Assembly (NCBI RefSeq): GCF_946222985.1
Contig: NZ_CAMIFY010000009.1
Location: forward strand, 1 to 63,420
DNA: 63,420 nucleotides
Direction: 5' to 3'
Source: an uncultured Corynebacterium sp.
GTDB taxonomy: Bacteria; Actinomycetota; Actinomycetes; Mycobacteriales; Mycobacteriaceae
Positions 36,278-45,410 of this stretch are shown here, piece after piece. The notes under the pieces are model-generated. The model saw only the letters and a program-made list of their open reading frames with translations. It was not told the DNA's origin and did no database searches. Numbering within the stretch: the stretch's first letter is position 1; each line of letters opens with the position of its first letter. The position numbers and the translations under genes are program-made.

Positions 36278-37072
36278 ATGAAGGGTGAGTTCCACTCACC
36301 CAACTTGGAATCGGAGTATTTCCCGGGCGAGAAGTACGGTCAGTTCCTCATCGGCGAAGCGGGCGACTGGTTCGCCCTCGATCGCCTGATGTTCGTCCGT
36401 CTTCTCATGGCCGTCATCGTCGCACTCTTCTTCGTCATCGCCCTGCGGCGACCGAAGCTGGTGCCGACGGGACTGCAGAACGTCGCGGAATTGATGCTGG
36501 ACTTCGTCCGCATCCACATCGCGGAGGAGATCCTGGGCAAGAAGGAGGGGCGCCGGTTCCTTCCGGTTCTGGCCACCATCTTCTTCCTGGTCGTCTCGAT
36601 GAATGTCGCGGCCGTCATCCCCGGCCTCAACATTTCGCCCAACGCTCGCATCGGCATGCCGCTGGTGCTGGCGTTGTTCGGCTACCTGGCCTTCATCTAC
36701 GCGGGCGCGAAGAAGTACGGCTTCTTCAAGTTCGTGAAGTCGTCGGTCGTCCTGCCGAATTTGCCGCCGTTGCTCCACGTCATCGTGGTGCCCATCGAGC
36801 TGTTCTCCACGTTCGTCCTGCGTCCGGCCACGCTGGCCATTCGTCTCATGGCCAACATGCTGGCCGGCCACATGGTCCTCGTCCTGCTGTTCGGTGCCAC
36901 GAACTTCTTCTTCTGGCAGCTGAACGCCTGGACGGCCCTGTCCGGCTTGACCCTCGTCGCGTCGATTCTGTTCACGCTGTTCGAGCTTCTGGTGATCTTC
37001 CTGCAGGCGTACATCTTCGCCCTGCTGGTCGCCGTCTACATCGAACTGTCGTTGCACGCCGACGAGCACTAG
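36278..37072 (+). CDS. atpB: ATP synthase Fo subunit a
   Basis: A 264-residue membrane subunit that forms the proton half-channels beside the c-ring. The essential arginine is in ATLAIRLMANMLAGH, and the C-terminal helices QAYIFALLVAVYIELS contain the conserved channel residues. It is the first gene of the atpBEFHAGDC operon. The ribosome binding site before ATG 36278 is weak (GGGAGAG is 26-32 nt away), so a slightly earlier non-ATG start cannot be excluded. Confidence 0.95.
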   Translation: MKGEFHSPNLESEYFPGEKYGQFLIGEAGDWFALDRLMFVRLLMAVIVALFFVIALRRPKLVPTGLQNVAELMLDFVRIHIAEEILGKKEGRRFLPVLATIFFLVVSMNVAAVIPGLNISPNARIGMPLVLALFGYLAFIYAGAKKYGFFKFVKSSVVLPNLPPLLHVIVVPIELFSTFVLRPATLAIRLMANMLAGHMVLVLLFGATNFFFWQLNAWTALSGLTLVASILFTLFELLVIFLQAYIFALLVAVYIELSLHADEH

Positions 37073-37198
37073 CTGCTCCGAGCCGGCACCCCGCCGGCGC
37101 AGAGCACAATTCCATAGCACGACCCATTTGACCCCAGCCCGGGCATACACCAACGACTTTGATTCGCCCGGGTCTCCTCAGAAAGGGAACGGTTCATA

Positions 37199-37450
37199 AT
37201 GAACGACGTCATCCTCTCCGCCCAGGACGCTGCAGCCGCCGAGGCCACCGCCTCCGGCCTGAAGACCATCGGCTACGGCCTGTCGACCCTCGGCCCGGGC
37301 CTGGGCATCGGCATCGTCGCCGGCAAGACCGTCGAGGGCATGGCTCGCCAGCCCGAGATGGCCGGCCAGCTCCGCACCACCATGTTCCTGGGCATCGCGT
37401 TCACCGAGGCCCTGGCCCTCATCGGCCTGGTCGCCGGCTTCATCCTCTAG
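37199..37450 (+). CDS. atpE: ATP synthase Fo subunit c
   Basis: An 83-residue hairpin of two membrane helices that forms the rotor ring. The glycine-rich first helix LGPGLGIGIVAGK, the polar loop ARQPEM and the second helix with the proton-carrying Glu in IAFTEALALIGL are all intact. GAAAGGG lies 12-18 nt before ATG 37199. Confidence 0.96.
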   Translation: MNDVILSAQDAAAAEATASGLKTIGYGLSTLGPGLGIGIVAGKTVEGMARQPEMAGQLRTTMFLGIAFTEALALIGLVAGFIL

Positions 37451-37483
37451 TCCGGACCTCAAACAAGCGGAGAACACTGAACC

Positions 37484-38050
37484 ATGACGGATTTCATTTA
37501 CTACCTGGCGGCAGAGGAGGCGCTCCCTCTCGAGGAGCAGATCAACCCCCTGCTGCCCAAGTCCTATGACGTCGTCTGGTCCATTGTCCCGCTCATTGTC
37601 ATCCTGGTGCTTTTCTGGAAGCTCGTGCTTCCGAAGTTCCAGGAGGTCCTGACCGAGCGGGAGGACCGGATTGAGGGCGGCATCGAGCGCGCCGAGGCCG
37701 CACAGGCCGAGGCCAAGGCCGCACTCGAGAAGTACAACAGCCAGCTCGCCGAGGCCCGCACCGAAGCCGCCAAGATCCGAGACGAGGCCCGAGTTCAGGG
37801 CCAGAAAATCATCTCGGAGGCGACTTCGAAGGCCAACGACGAGAGCGCACGAATCATCGAGTCCGGTGAGAAGCAGTTGGCGGCCCAGCGTGAGCAGGTC
37901 GTCGCCGAGCTTCGCAAGGAGATGGGGCAGAACTCGATCAACCTCGCGGAGCGTCTGCTCGGCGAGCAGCTGTCCGACAACGTCAAGACGTCGGGCACGA
38001 TCGATCGCTTCCTCAGCAACCTCGACACCGTGGCCCCGGCCGGAAAGTAG
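37484..38050 (+). CDS. atpF: ATP synthase Fo subunit b
   Basis: A 188-residue peripheral-stalk subunit with one membrane helix (about residues 26-46, SIVPLIVILVLFWKLVLP) and a long Glu/Ala/Arg-rich coiled coil to the end. It links subunit a to the delta subunit encoded next (5-nt gap). Confidence 0.95.
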   Translation: MTDFIYYLAAEEALPLEEQINPLLPKSYDVVWSIVPLIVILVLFWKLVLPKFQEVLTEREDRIEGGIERAEAAQAEAKAALEKYNSQLAEARTEAAKIRDEARVQGQKIISEATSKANDESARIIESGEKQLAAQREQVVAELRKEMGQNSINLAERLLGEQLSDNVKTSGTIDRFLSNLDTVAPAGK

Positions 38051-38055
38051 GCGAC

Positions 38056-38874
38056 ATGCACGCAGCTAGCCGCGAATCTTTGGCGCAGCTCCGCACGGAG
38101 CTGGACGCCGCCGTCGGTGGCTCCAACGACTCCGTCGCGAACGCGGCCCAGACCGGCTCCGAGCTTTTCGACGTCGTCGAAACCCTCGATTCCGACCGTG
38201 GCCTGCGTGTCGCCGTCGCCGATCAGTCGGTTGCGGCGGAGCAGCGTTCCGGAATCGTCCGGGACCTCTACTCCGGCAAGGTGTCCGAGACGACCCTGAA
38301 GGTCATCACGGCCGCCGCAGAGAAGACCTGGTCGACCCCGCGTGATTTCCGCGCGGGACTGGTGGATCTGGGCCGTCGCGCCCTTTTGCGTTCCGCCGAA
38401 GGCCAGGGCCAACTGGAAACGGTCGAGGACGAGTTGTTCCGCTTGAGCGGAATCCTCGTCGATGAGCCGCAGCTCGAGCAGCTGTTGGCGGACAAGACCA
38501 CCACCCCCGAGGCCAAGCGGGGCCTCCTGGCCTCCGTGCTGTACGGCAAGGTCACTTCGGTGACCGAGGCGTTGGCATTGCAGGCCGTCGGGCGCCCCGA
38601 GAAGCGCCCCGCGGACGACATCGACTCCCTGTCCCGGCTCGCAGCCGGCCTTCGGAATCGGACCGTCGCCCGTGTGACCAGTGCAACCGCTGTCTCCCCG
38701 GAGCAGCAGCAGGCGCTGGCGGACAAGCTCGGCCGAGTGTACGGCGAAGAGATGTCCATCCACACCGTGATCGATCCTTCGATCCTCGGTGGACTGGTCA
38801 TCCGGGTCGGCGACGAGGTCATCGACGGCAGTCTCTCGACGAAGTTCGAGAAGCTGCGCGTGGGCCTCGGCTGA
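38056..38874 (+). CDS. atpH: ATP synthase F1 subunit delta
   Basis: A 272-residue OSCP/delta subunit that clamps the peripheral stalk to F1. The C-terminal half holds the conserved ARVTSATAVSPEQQQALADKL and DPSILGGLVIRVGDEVIDGS stretches (in parts). The length, about 90 residues above E. coli delta, is normal for actinobacteria. Confidence 0.94.
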   Translation: MHAASRESLAQLRTELDAAVGGSNDSVANAAQTGSELFDVVETLDSDRGLRVAVADQSVAAEQRSGIVRDLYSGKVSETTLKVITAAAEKTWSTPRDFRAGLVDLGRRALLRSAEGQGQLETVEDELFRLSGILVDEPQLEQLLADKTTTPEAKRGLLASVLYGKVTSVTEALALQAVGRPEKRPADDIDSLSRLAAGLRNRTVARVTSATAVSPEQQQALADKLGRVYGEEMSIHTVIDPSILGGLVIRVGDEVIDGSLSTKFEKLRVGLG

Positions 38875-38928
38875 CGGATGGTTCGAACTAATATCACTGG
38901 AAGCGAAATTACCGAGAGCAGGAAGAAC

Positions 38929-40569
38929 ATGGCGGAGCTGACGATCTCCTCCGACGAGATCCGTAGCGCGATTGCGAATTACACCTCGAGCTACTCCCCG
39001 GAGGCCTCCCGTGAGGAGGTCGGCGCGGTCATCAGTTGTGCTGATGGCATCGCGCAGGTTGCGGGTATGCCGTCGGTCATGACCAACGAGCTTCTCGAGT
39101 TCCCGGGCGGCGTCATCGGCGTCGCGCAGAACCTCGACACCGACAAGGTCGGCGTCGTGGTGCTGGGCAACTTCGAGTCGCTCGCCGAGGGCGACGAGGT
39201 CAAGCGGACCGGCGAGGTCCTGTCCATTCCGGTCGGGGACAAGTTCCTCGGCCGAGTCATCAACCCCCTGGGTCAGCCGATCGACGGCCTGGGCGACATC
39301 GAGGCCGAAGAGGACCGCGTCCTGGAGCTCCAGGCCCCGTCCGTGCTGCAGCGTCAGCCGGTCGAGGAGCCGATGGCCACCGGCATCAAGGCCATCGACG
39401 CGATGACCCCGATCGGTCGTGGTCAGCGCCAGCTGATCATCGGTGACCGCAAGACCGGCAAGACCGCGGTCTGCCTGGACACCATCCTCAACCAGAAGGC
39501 GAACTGGGAGTCCGGCGATCCGACGAAGCAGGTGCGTTGCATCTACGTCGCGATCGGCCAGAAGGGCTCGACCATCGCCGGCGTGCGCAAGACCCTCGAG
39601 GATCACGGCGCGCTCGACTACACCACCATCGTGGCCGCCCCGGCCTCCGATGCCGCCGGCTTCAAGTGGCTGGCCCCCTTCGCGGGTGCCGCCCTGGGCC
39701 AGCACTGGATGTACCAGGGCAAGCACGTCCTGGTCATCTACGATGACCTGACCAAGCAGGCCGAGGCCTACCGTGCCATCTCCCTGCTGCTGCGTCGTCC
39801 GCCGGGACGCGAGGCGTACCCGGGTGACGTCTTCTACCTGCACTCCCGTCTGCTGGAGCGCGCGGCGAAGATGTCCGACGACATGGGCGCCGGTTCGCTG
39901 ACCGCCCTGCCGATCATCGAGACCAAGGCCAACGACGTCTCCGCGTTCATCCCGACCAACGTGATCTCGATCACCGACGGTCAGGTGTTCCTGGAGTCCG
40001 ACCTGTTCAACCAGGGCGTGCGTCCGGCCATCAACGTCGGCGTCTCGGTTTCCCGAGTCGGCGGCGCGGCCCAGACCAAGGGCATGAAGAAGGTCTCCGG
40101 CAACCTGCGTCTGGACCTCGCGGCCTACCGCGACCTCGAGGCGTTCGCGATGTTCGCCTCCGATCTGGACGACGCCTCCAAGCGTCAGCTGGAGCGCGGT
40201 CAGCGTCTCGTCGAGCTGCTCAAGCAGACCGAGAACAACCCGCAGTCGACCGAGTACCAGATGACGTCGATCTACCTGGCCGGCGAGGGCGTCTTCGACG
40301 ACGTGCCGGTCCAGGACGTGCGTCGCTTCGAGTCCGAGCTCATGGAGCACCTGTACTCCAAGAACGAGGCCGTCTTCGAGCAGATCGACGGGGGCAAGCC
40401 GTTCTCCGACGAGTCGAAGGCCGAGCTGAAGTCCTCCGTGGACGAGTTCAAGAAGGGCTTCCAGACTTCGGACGGCGAGCCGGTGGCCAAGGAGGCCCCC
40501 GCCGAGCCCCTCGCCGAAGGCGAGAAGTCGAAGCAGCAGATTTCGGTCTCGCGCAAGACCGCGAAGTAA
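38929..40569 (+). CDS. atpA: ATP synthase F1 subunit alpha
   Basis: A 546-residue non-catalytic nucleotide-binding subunit. Walker A is GDRKTGKTAV, and SRVGGAAQTKGMKKVSG includes the catalytic arginine finger region. ATG 38929 (MAELTISSDEIRSAI) is the family start, with AGCAGGAAG just upstream; an in-frame ATG at 38878 would add 17 residues without homology. An acidic/Lys-rich C-terminal tail (about 515-546) is typical of corynebacteria. Confidence 0.96.
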   Translation: MAELTISSDEIRSAIANYTSSYSPEASREEVGAVISCADGIAQVAGMPSVMTNELLEFPGGVIGVAQNLDTDKVGVVVLGNFESLAEGDEVKRTGEVLSIPVGDKFLGRVINPLGQPIDGLGDIEAEEDRVLELQAPSVLQRQPVEEPMATGIKAIDAMTPIGRGQRQLIIGDRKTGKTAVCLDTILNQKANWESGDPTKQVRCIYVAIGQKGSTIAGVRKTLEDHGALDYTTIVAAPASDAAGFKWLAPFAGAALGQHWMYQGKHVLVIYDDLTKQAEAYRAISLLLRRPPGREAYPGDVFYLHSRLLERAAKMSDDMGAGSLTALPIIETKANDVSAFIPTNVISITDGQVFLESDLFNQGVRPAINVGVSVSRVGGAAQTKGMKKVSGNLRLDLAAYRDLEAFAMFASDLDDASKRQLERGQRLVELLKQTENNPQSTEYQMTSIYLAGEGVFDDVPVQDVRRFESELMEHLYSKNEAVFEQIDGGKPFSDESKAELKSSVDEFKKGFQTSDGEPVAKEAPAEPLAEGEKSKQQISVSRKTAK

Positions 40570-40621
40570 GCGGAGCGTGTGAGCGATGACCGACATCGAA
40601 AAAGAAGGGAGGCGTTAGAAA

Positions 40622-41602
40622 ATGGCAAATCTTCGGGAATTGCGTGACCGCATCAAGTCGGTCAACTCGACCAAGAAGATCACCAAGGCACAGGAGCTCA
40701 TCGCGACGTCGCGCATCACCAAGGCGCAGCGACGCGTCGCCGACTCCCAGCCCTACGCCGACGAGATCGAGCACGTCATTCAGCGGCTCGCCTCGGCTTC
40801 CTCGCTCGATCACCCGATGCTGCGCGAGCGCGAAGGCGCCAACCGTGCGGCGGTCCTCGTGGTGACGTCCGATCGCGGCATGTGCGGCGGTTACAACCAC
40901 AACGTCCTGAAGAAGGCGTCGGAGCTTCGTGCGACGCTGGATTCCGAGGGCTACGAGGTCGTCACCTACGTCACCGGCCGCAAGGGCGTCGACTACTACG
41001 ATTTCCGCGAGATGCCGATGGCCGGCACCTGGGAGGGCTTCTCCCAGGATCCGGACTACGACCTGACCCACGACGTCCGCCGTCACATGATCGACGGATT
41101 CGTGGCCACGTCGGAAGGCGAAGCGAAGTACCGCGACGGCCTGCGCGTCACCGAGGGGGAGTCCATCCAGGGCTTCGACCAGGTTCACGTGGTCTACACG
41201 GAGTTCGTGTCCATGCTGTCCCAGGTCCCGCGGGCGCACCAGTTGCTCCCGATCGAGCCGGTCATCGAGACCGAGGAGATGGATCTGGGCGAGGACATGC
41301 TGTCCGACGGCTCCGAGCCCCTCAACCCGGATTACGAGTTCGAACCGGATCCGGACACCCTGCTGTCGGAGCTTCTCCCGCAGTACGTGTCCAAGAGCCT
41401 GTTCGCCGTGATGCTGGAGGCGGCGGCTTCGGAGTCCGCGGCACGACGCAACGCCATGAAGTCTGCGACCGACAACGCCACGGAGCTGGTCAAGGACCTC
41501 TCCCGCGTGGCCAACCAGGCCCGTCAGGCGCAGATCACCCAGGAAATCACAGAAATCGTCGGTGGCGCCGGTGCGCTCGACGACAGCGGAGAAAGTGACT
41601 AG
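40622..41602 (+). CDS. atpG: ATP synthase F1 subunit gamma
   Basis: A 326-residue central-shaft subunit. The N-terminal helix MANLRELRDRIKSVNSTKKI and the C-terminal helix with RRNAMKSATDNATELV form the coiled-coil axle. An acidic insert (about 215-250, EMDLGEDMLSDGSE) enlarges the Rossmann-like middle domain, as in other actinobacterial gamma subunits. Confidence 0.95.
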   Translation: MANLRELRDRIKSVNSTKKITKAQELIATSRITKAQRRVADSQPYADEIEHVIQRLASASSLDHPMLREREGANRAAVLVVTSDRGMCGGYNHNVLKKASELRATLDSEGYEVVTYVTGRKGVDYYDFREMPMAGTWEGFSQDPDYDLTHDVRRHMIDGFVATSEGEAKYRDGLRVTEGESIQGFDQVHVVYTEFVSMLSQVPRAHQLLPIEPVIETEEMDLGEDMLSDGSEPLNPDYEFEPDPDTLLSELLPQYVSKSLFAVMLEAAASESAARRNAMKSATDNATELVKDLSRVANQARQAQITQEITEIVGGAGALDDSGESD

Positions 41603-41604
41603 AT

Positions 41605-43044
41605 ATGAGCACAGCTCTCAGTGAGCAGAACACCACCACGGCCGTGGGCCGTGTCGTGCGTGTCATCGGTGCCGTCGTCGACGTGGAGTTCCCGCGTAAC
41701 GAGCTTCCGGCACTGTACAACGCCCTGACCGTGGAAGTTGATCTTCCCGCGGTCGCCAAGACCATCGTCCTCGAGACGGCGCAGCACCTGGGCGACAACC
41801 TGGTGCGCACCATCGCGATGGCCCCGACCGACGGCCTCGTCCGCGGTGCGGACGTCACCGACACGGGCAAGCCGATTTCGGTTCCCGTCGGCGACGTCGT
41901 CAAGGGCCACGTCTTCAACGCTCTGGGCGACTGCCTGGATGAGCCGGGTCTCGGCCGCGACGGCGAGCAGTGGGGCATCCACCGCGAGCCGCCGGCCTTC
42001 GACCAGCTCGAGGGCAAGACCGAGATCCTGGAGACGGGCATCAAGGTCATCGACCTGCTGACCCCGTACGTCAAGGGCGGCAAGATCGGCCTGTTCGGTG
42101 GCGCCGGCGTCGGCAAGACCGTTCTGATCCAGGAGATGATCACCCGTATCGCGCGTGAGTTCTCCGGCACGTCGGTCTTCGCCGGCGTCGGTGAGCGCAC
42201 CCGTGAGGGCACGGACCTCTTCCTCGAAATGGAGGAGATGGGCGTGCTGCAGGACACCGCGCTCGTCTTCGGCCAGATGGATGAGCCGCCGGGAGTCCGC
42301 ATGCGCGTCGCGCTGTCGGGCCTGACCATGGCGGAGTACTTCCGTGACGTGCAGCACCAGGACGTGCTGCTGTTCATCGACAACATCTTCCGCTTCACGC
42401 AGGCCGGTTCCGAGGTGTCGACCCTGCTGGGCCGCATGCCTTCGGCCGTGGGTTACCAGCCGACGCTGGCCGACGAGATGGGCGTCCTCCAGGACCGAAT
42501 CACGTCGACCAAGGGCCGTTCGATCACGTCTCTGCAGGCCGTTTACGTGCCCGCCGACGACTACACCGACCCGGCTCCGGCGACCACGTTCGCCCACCTC
42601 GACGCCACGACGGAGCTCGACCGCTCCATCGCGTCGAAGGGCATCTACCCGGCCGTGAACCCGCTGTCGTCCACGTCTCGAATCCTCGAGCCGGGCATCG
42701 TCGGCGAGGAGCACTACCGCGTGGCGCAGCAGGTCATCAACATCCTGCAGAAGAACAAGGAGCTCCAGGACATCATCGCGATCCTGGGCATGGACGAGCT
42801 GTCCGAAGAGGACAAGATCACCGTCCAGCGCGCCCGTCGCATCCAGCGATTCCTGGGCCAGAACTTCTTCGTCGCGGAGAAGTTCACCGGCCTCAAGGGC
42901 TCCTACGTGCCGCTGAAGGACACCATCGTGGCCTTCGACCGCATCTGCAAGGGCGACTTCGACAACTACCCGGAAATGGCCTTCGACGGCCTGGGCGGAC
43001 TCGACGACGTCGAGAAGAAGTACGCCGACATGCAGAAGAAGTAA
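41605..43044 (+). CDS. atpD: ATP synthase F1 subunit beta
   Basis: A 479-residue catalytic subunit. It has Walker A GGAGVGKTV, the catalytic Glu in GVGERTREG, Walker B VLLFIDNIFRF and the DELSEED lever sequence at MDELSEEDKI. It starts 2 nt after atpG. Confidence 0.97.
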   Translation: MSTALSEQNTTTAVGRVVRVIGAVVDVEFPRNELPALYNALTVEVDLPAVAKTIVLETAQHLGDNLVRTIAMAPTDGLVRGADVTDTGKPISVPVGDVVKGHVFNALGDCLDEPGLGRDGEQWGIHREPPAFDQLEGKTEILETGIKVIDLLTPYVKGGKIGLFGGAGVGKTVLIQEMITRIAREFSGTSVFAGVGERTREGTDLFLEMEEMGVLQDTALVFGQMDEPPGVRMRVALSGLTMAEYFRDVQHQDVLLFIDNIFRFTQAGSEVSTLLGRMPSAVGYQPTLADEMGVLQDRITSTKGRSITSLQAVYVPADDYTDPAPATTFAHLDATTELDRSIASKGIYPAVNPLSSTSRILEPGIVGEEHYRVAQQVINILQKNKELQDIIAILGMDELSEEDKITVQRARRIQRFLGQNFFVAEKFTGLKGSYVPLKDTIVAFDRICKGDFDNYPEMAFDGLGGLDDVEKKYADMQKK

Positions 43045-43056
43045 GGGGCGTTCCAC

Positions 43057-43431
43057 ATGGCTGACATCGCCACCGAACTGGTCGCCGTCGAGCGCAAGCT
43101 CTGGGAGGGCAAGGCCACTTCCGTGTCGGCCGAGACCACCGAGGGTGAGATCGGCGTGCTGCCGGGCCACCAGCCGTTCCTCGGCCAGTTGGTCGACAAC
43201 GGCACGGTGACCATCCGGACCGACGACGGCCAGGTCATGGTCGCCGCCGTCTCCGGCGGGTTCCTGTCCGTGTCCACGACGAAGATCACCATTCTCGCCG
43301 ACAAGGCGAAGTGGTCCGACGAGGTCGACGTCTCCGACGCCGAGTCCCGTCTGGATTCCGACGACCCGGAGGTCAAGGCCAAGGCTCAGGCCGAGCTTCG
43401 CGCCGCGCGCCGAGCGTCGGACGCCAAGTAG
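43057..43431 (+). CDS. atpC: ATP synthase F1 subunit epsilon
   Basis: A 124-residue subunit with the beta-sandwich domain (GEIGVLPGHQPFLGQL, DGQVMVAAVSGGFLSV) and a short C-terminal helical part, the actinobacterial form. It couples rotor to F1 and can inhibit ATP hydrolysis. It is the last gene of the operon, before a strong terminator. Confidence 0.95.
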   Translation: MADIATELVAVERKLWEGKATSVSAETTEGEIGVLPGHQPFLGQLVDNGTVTIRTDDGQVMVAAVSGGFLSVSTTKITILADKAKWSDEVDVSDAESRLDSDDPEVKAKAQAELRAARRASDAK

Positions 43432-43473
43432 GTCGGGCCGGGTCCCCGCGACCCGGGTTCCACCGTTGAACGG

Positions 43474-43522
43474 CCGGGGGCCGCGACGATCACACGACGA
43501 GTGTGATCGCCGCGGCCCCCGG
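43474..43522 (+). terminator. Strong intrinsic terminator of the atp operon
   Basis: CCGGGGGCCGCG (43474-43485) pairs with CGCGGCCCCCGG (43511-43522). After one mismatch, CGATCACAC pairs with GTGTGATCG; the loop is GACGA. TCTTTT follows directly. Confidence 0.95.
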
Positions 43523-43599
43523 TCTTTTCGCGTTTTACCGACGCGGTGCCGGTGGACTAGGATTCAACGAATACCCCGGTCAAGGTAAGCGAGGTCCTG

Positions 43600-44229
43600 G
43601 TGAACGCCCTTAACGTGTTCGTGCTGGTCATGGGCTTCGCGCTGCTCGCGGGCGGTGTCCTCGCGTTGTGGCGTTTCACCAAGTTGCGCTCGAAGGGCAC
43701 GGCGGTGGTCATCCGCCCGATTCCGGCCGAGGACGGTGCCGCGTGGCGTCATGGCGTCATGAAGTACACCGACGCCGGCGCGCTCGTCTACAAGCTCCGT
43801 TCCCTGCGTCCGGCCGCCGATCTGAAGTTCCCCCGCAACGACGTGGAGATCCTTTCCCGAAGGGATCCCTCCTCCGTCGAGGCGGGGTTCTTCGATTCCG
43901 GGCTCCACGTCGTCGCGTTCGCCGTCGACGGTCAGGGGGAGTGGGAGTTGGCGGTCACGGATTCGGGCGACACGGCGTTGGTGGCGTGGGTCGAGTCGTC
44001 GCCGTCGAAGCGCCAGACCCGCCCGTTGCCGACGAACATCGAGCAGCGGTTCCGCAACGCCCGCGCTCAGAGCAACGGCAAGCCCCAGGGCAACGGCAAG
44101 TCGAATGGCGCCGGCAAGCCCCAGGGCAACGGCAAGTCCAACGGCAAGTCGAATGGCGCCGGCAAAACGAGCGGCGCCGGCAAGGCCAACGGCACCGGTC
44201 GAGGGGCCGGCACTTCGCACGGTCGGTGA
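43600..44229 (+). CDS. DUF2550 family membrane-anchored protein
   Basis: A 209-residue protein with one N-terminal membrane helix (about 4-24) and a globular domain (about 30-145) of the DUF2550 family, which follows atpC in mycobacteria and corynebacteria. Function is unknown. The C-terminal 55 residues are a low-complexity Gly/Asn/Lys/Ser tract of repeated GNGKSNGAGKPQ units, basic and probably disordered. The start is GTG 43600 with GAGGT 7-11 nt upstream; TAGGAT at 43558-43563 is a likely -10. Confidence 0.85.
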   Translation: MNALNVFVLVMGFALLAGGVLALWRFTKLRSKGTAVVIRPIPAEDGAAWRHGVMKYTDAGALVYKLRSLRPAADLKFPRNDVEILSRRDPSSVEAGFFDSGLHVVAFAVDGQGEWELAVTDSGDTALVAWVESSPSKRQTRPLPTNIEQRFRNARAQSNGKPQGNGKSNGAGKPQGNGKSNGKSNGAGKTSGAGKANGTGRGAGTSHGR

Positions 44230-44314
44230 CGGCCCATTCCCGTCGTCGCTTGACGACGGGAGCCCCCGCCCGCGCCTGTCCGGGGTCGTGGCCCGCCCGG
44301 CCGGTGCGTGACGT

Positions 44315-44320
44315 TAGGGT
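44315..44320 (+). promoter_or_regulatory. Leaderless -10 of nucS
   Basis: TAGGGT is followed by GTTGGGC and the ATG at 44328. Confidence 0.65.
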
Positions 44321-44327
44321 GTTGGGC

Positions 44328-45020
44328 ATGCGTCTCGTCATCGCCCGCTGCACCGTCGACTACGTCGGCCGCCTCACCGCCCATTTGCCGGAGGCCCCGC
44401 GCCTGTTGCTGGTCAAGGCCGACGGATCGGTGTCCGTCCACGCCGACGATCGCGCGTACAAGCCGCTGAACTGGATGACGCCGCCGTGCACGCTGTCCGA
44501 GCAGCCGATCCTCGACGAGTCCGGCGAGGACACCGGGGAGCTGCTGTGGATCGTGGAGAACTCCAAGGGCGAGCAGCTGCGCATCACCGTCTCCGAGATC
44601 ATCTCCGACGTCTCCCACGAGCTGGGCCAGGACCCGGGTCTGGTCAAGGACGGCGTGGAGACGCACCTGCAGCAGCTGCTGGCGGAGCACTTCACCACCT
44701 TCGGCGAGGGGTGGACGCTCATCCGCCGCGAGTACCCGACGGCCATCGGCCCGGTCGACCTGCTCGGCCGCGATTCCGACGGCGCGACGGTGGCCGTGGA
44801 GATCAAGCGCCGCGGCAACATCGACGGCGTCGAGCAGCTGACGCGCTACCTCGAGATGCTCAACCGCGACGAGATGCTCGCCCCCGTCACCGGCGTCTTC
44901 GCCGCCCAGCAGATCAAGCCGCAGGCGCGCACGTTGGCCGAGGACCGCGGCATCCGGTGCGTCGTCGTCGACTACGACGAGCTGCGCGGCACCGAATCCG
45001 ACGAACTGCGCTTGTTCTGA
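44328..45020 (+). CDS. nucS: Mismatch-specific endonuclease NucS (EndoMS)
   Basis: A 230-residue nuclease that cuts both strands at mismatches and provides the MutS/MutL-independent mismatch repair of actinobacteria and archaea. The N-terminal DNA-binding/dimerisation domain begins MRLVIARCTVDYVGRLTAHL. The C-terminal PD-(D/E)xK domain has GPVDLLGRDSDGATVAVEIKRRG (split: GPVDLLGRD, VAVEIKRRG), with Asp, Glu and Lys in place. The C-terminus ends ELRLF, which resembles a beta-clamp-binding tail. The location after atpC-DUF2550 matches mycobacteria. Confidence 0.95.
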   Translation: MRLVIARCTVDYVGRLTAHLPEAPRLLLVKADGSVSVHADDRAYKPLNWMTPPCTLSEQPILDESGEDTGELLWIVENSKGEQLRITVSEIISDVSHELGQDPGLVKDGVETHLQQLLAEHFTTFGEGWTLIRREYPTAIGPVDLLGRDSDGATVAVEIKRRGNIDGVEQLTRYLEMLNRDEMLAPVTGVFAAQQIKPQARTLAEDRGIRCVVVDYDELRGTESDELRLF

Positions 45021-45040
45021 AGCGACGGGAGGCGACGAGC

Positions 45041-45376
45041 ATGGGCCGGAAGAAGAGGCGGCGGGGACCGAAGTCCCCGGGCGGCGGTGCCGACTCGATG
45101 CGCCCCCTGCCGAGCCTCGGCGCCTTCCAGATGACGCGCACCGAGTCCGGCCCCGGCCGATTGGCGGGAGAGGACTTCCAGGTGCGCGACGTCGCCTCCG
45201 GGCAGGCGACGAAGTGGTACCGGTGCCCGGGTTGCGATCAGGAGATCCCGCCCGGCGTCGCCCACGTCGTGGCGTGGCCGGCCGATTACGGCGGCCGCGC
45301 CGAGGACCGCCGCCACTGGCACCGCAACTGCTGGGGCAAGCGCGGCGACCGCGGCATCACCCGACGGTGGGGTTAA
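45041..45376 (+). CDS. Conserved small actinobacterial protein with putative zinc site
   Basis: A 111-residue basic protein. After a Lys/Arg-rich start (MGRKKRRRGPKSPGGG) it has CPGCDQEIPPGVAHVV and, 25 residues on, HWHRNCW: a CxxC...HxxxC pattern that could bind zinc. Actinobacterial homologues are often called 'ATP/GTP-binding protein' without support. It sits 20 nt after nucS with GGGAGG upstream, so it is probably co-transcribed, but no function is known. Confidence 0.8.
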   Translation: MGRKKRRRGPKSPGGGADSMRPLPSLGAFQMTRTESGPGRLAGEDFQVRDVASGQATKWYRCPGCDQEIPPGVAHVVAWPADYGGRAEDRRHWHRNCWGKRGDRGITRRWG

Positions 45377-45410
45377 CGGGCCCGCTCAACCGGTACGACC
45401 CCGCACGCGC

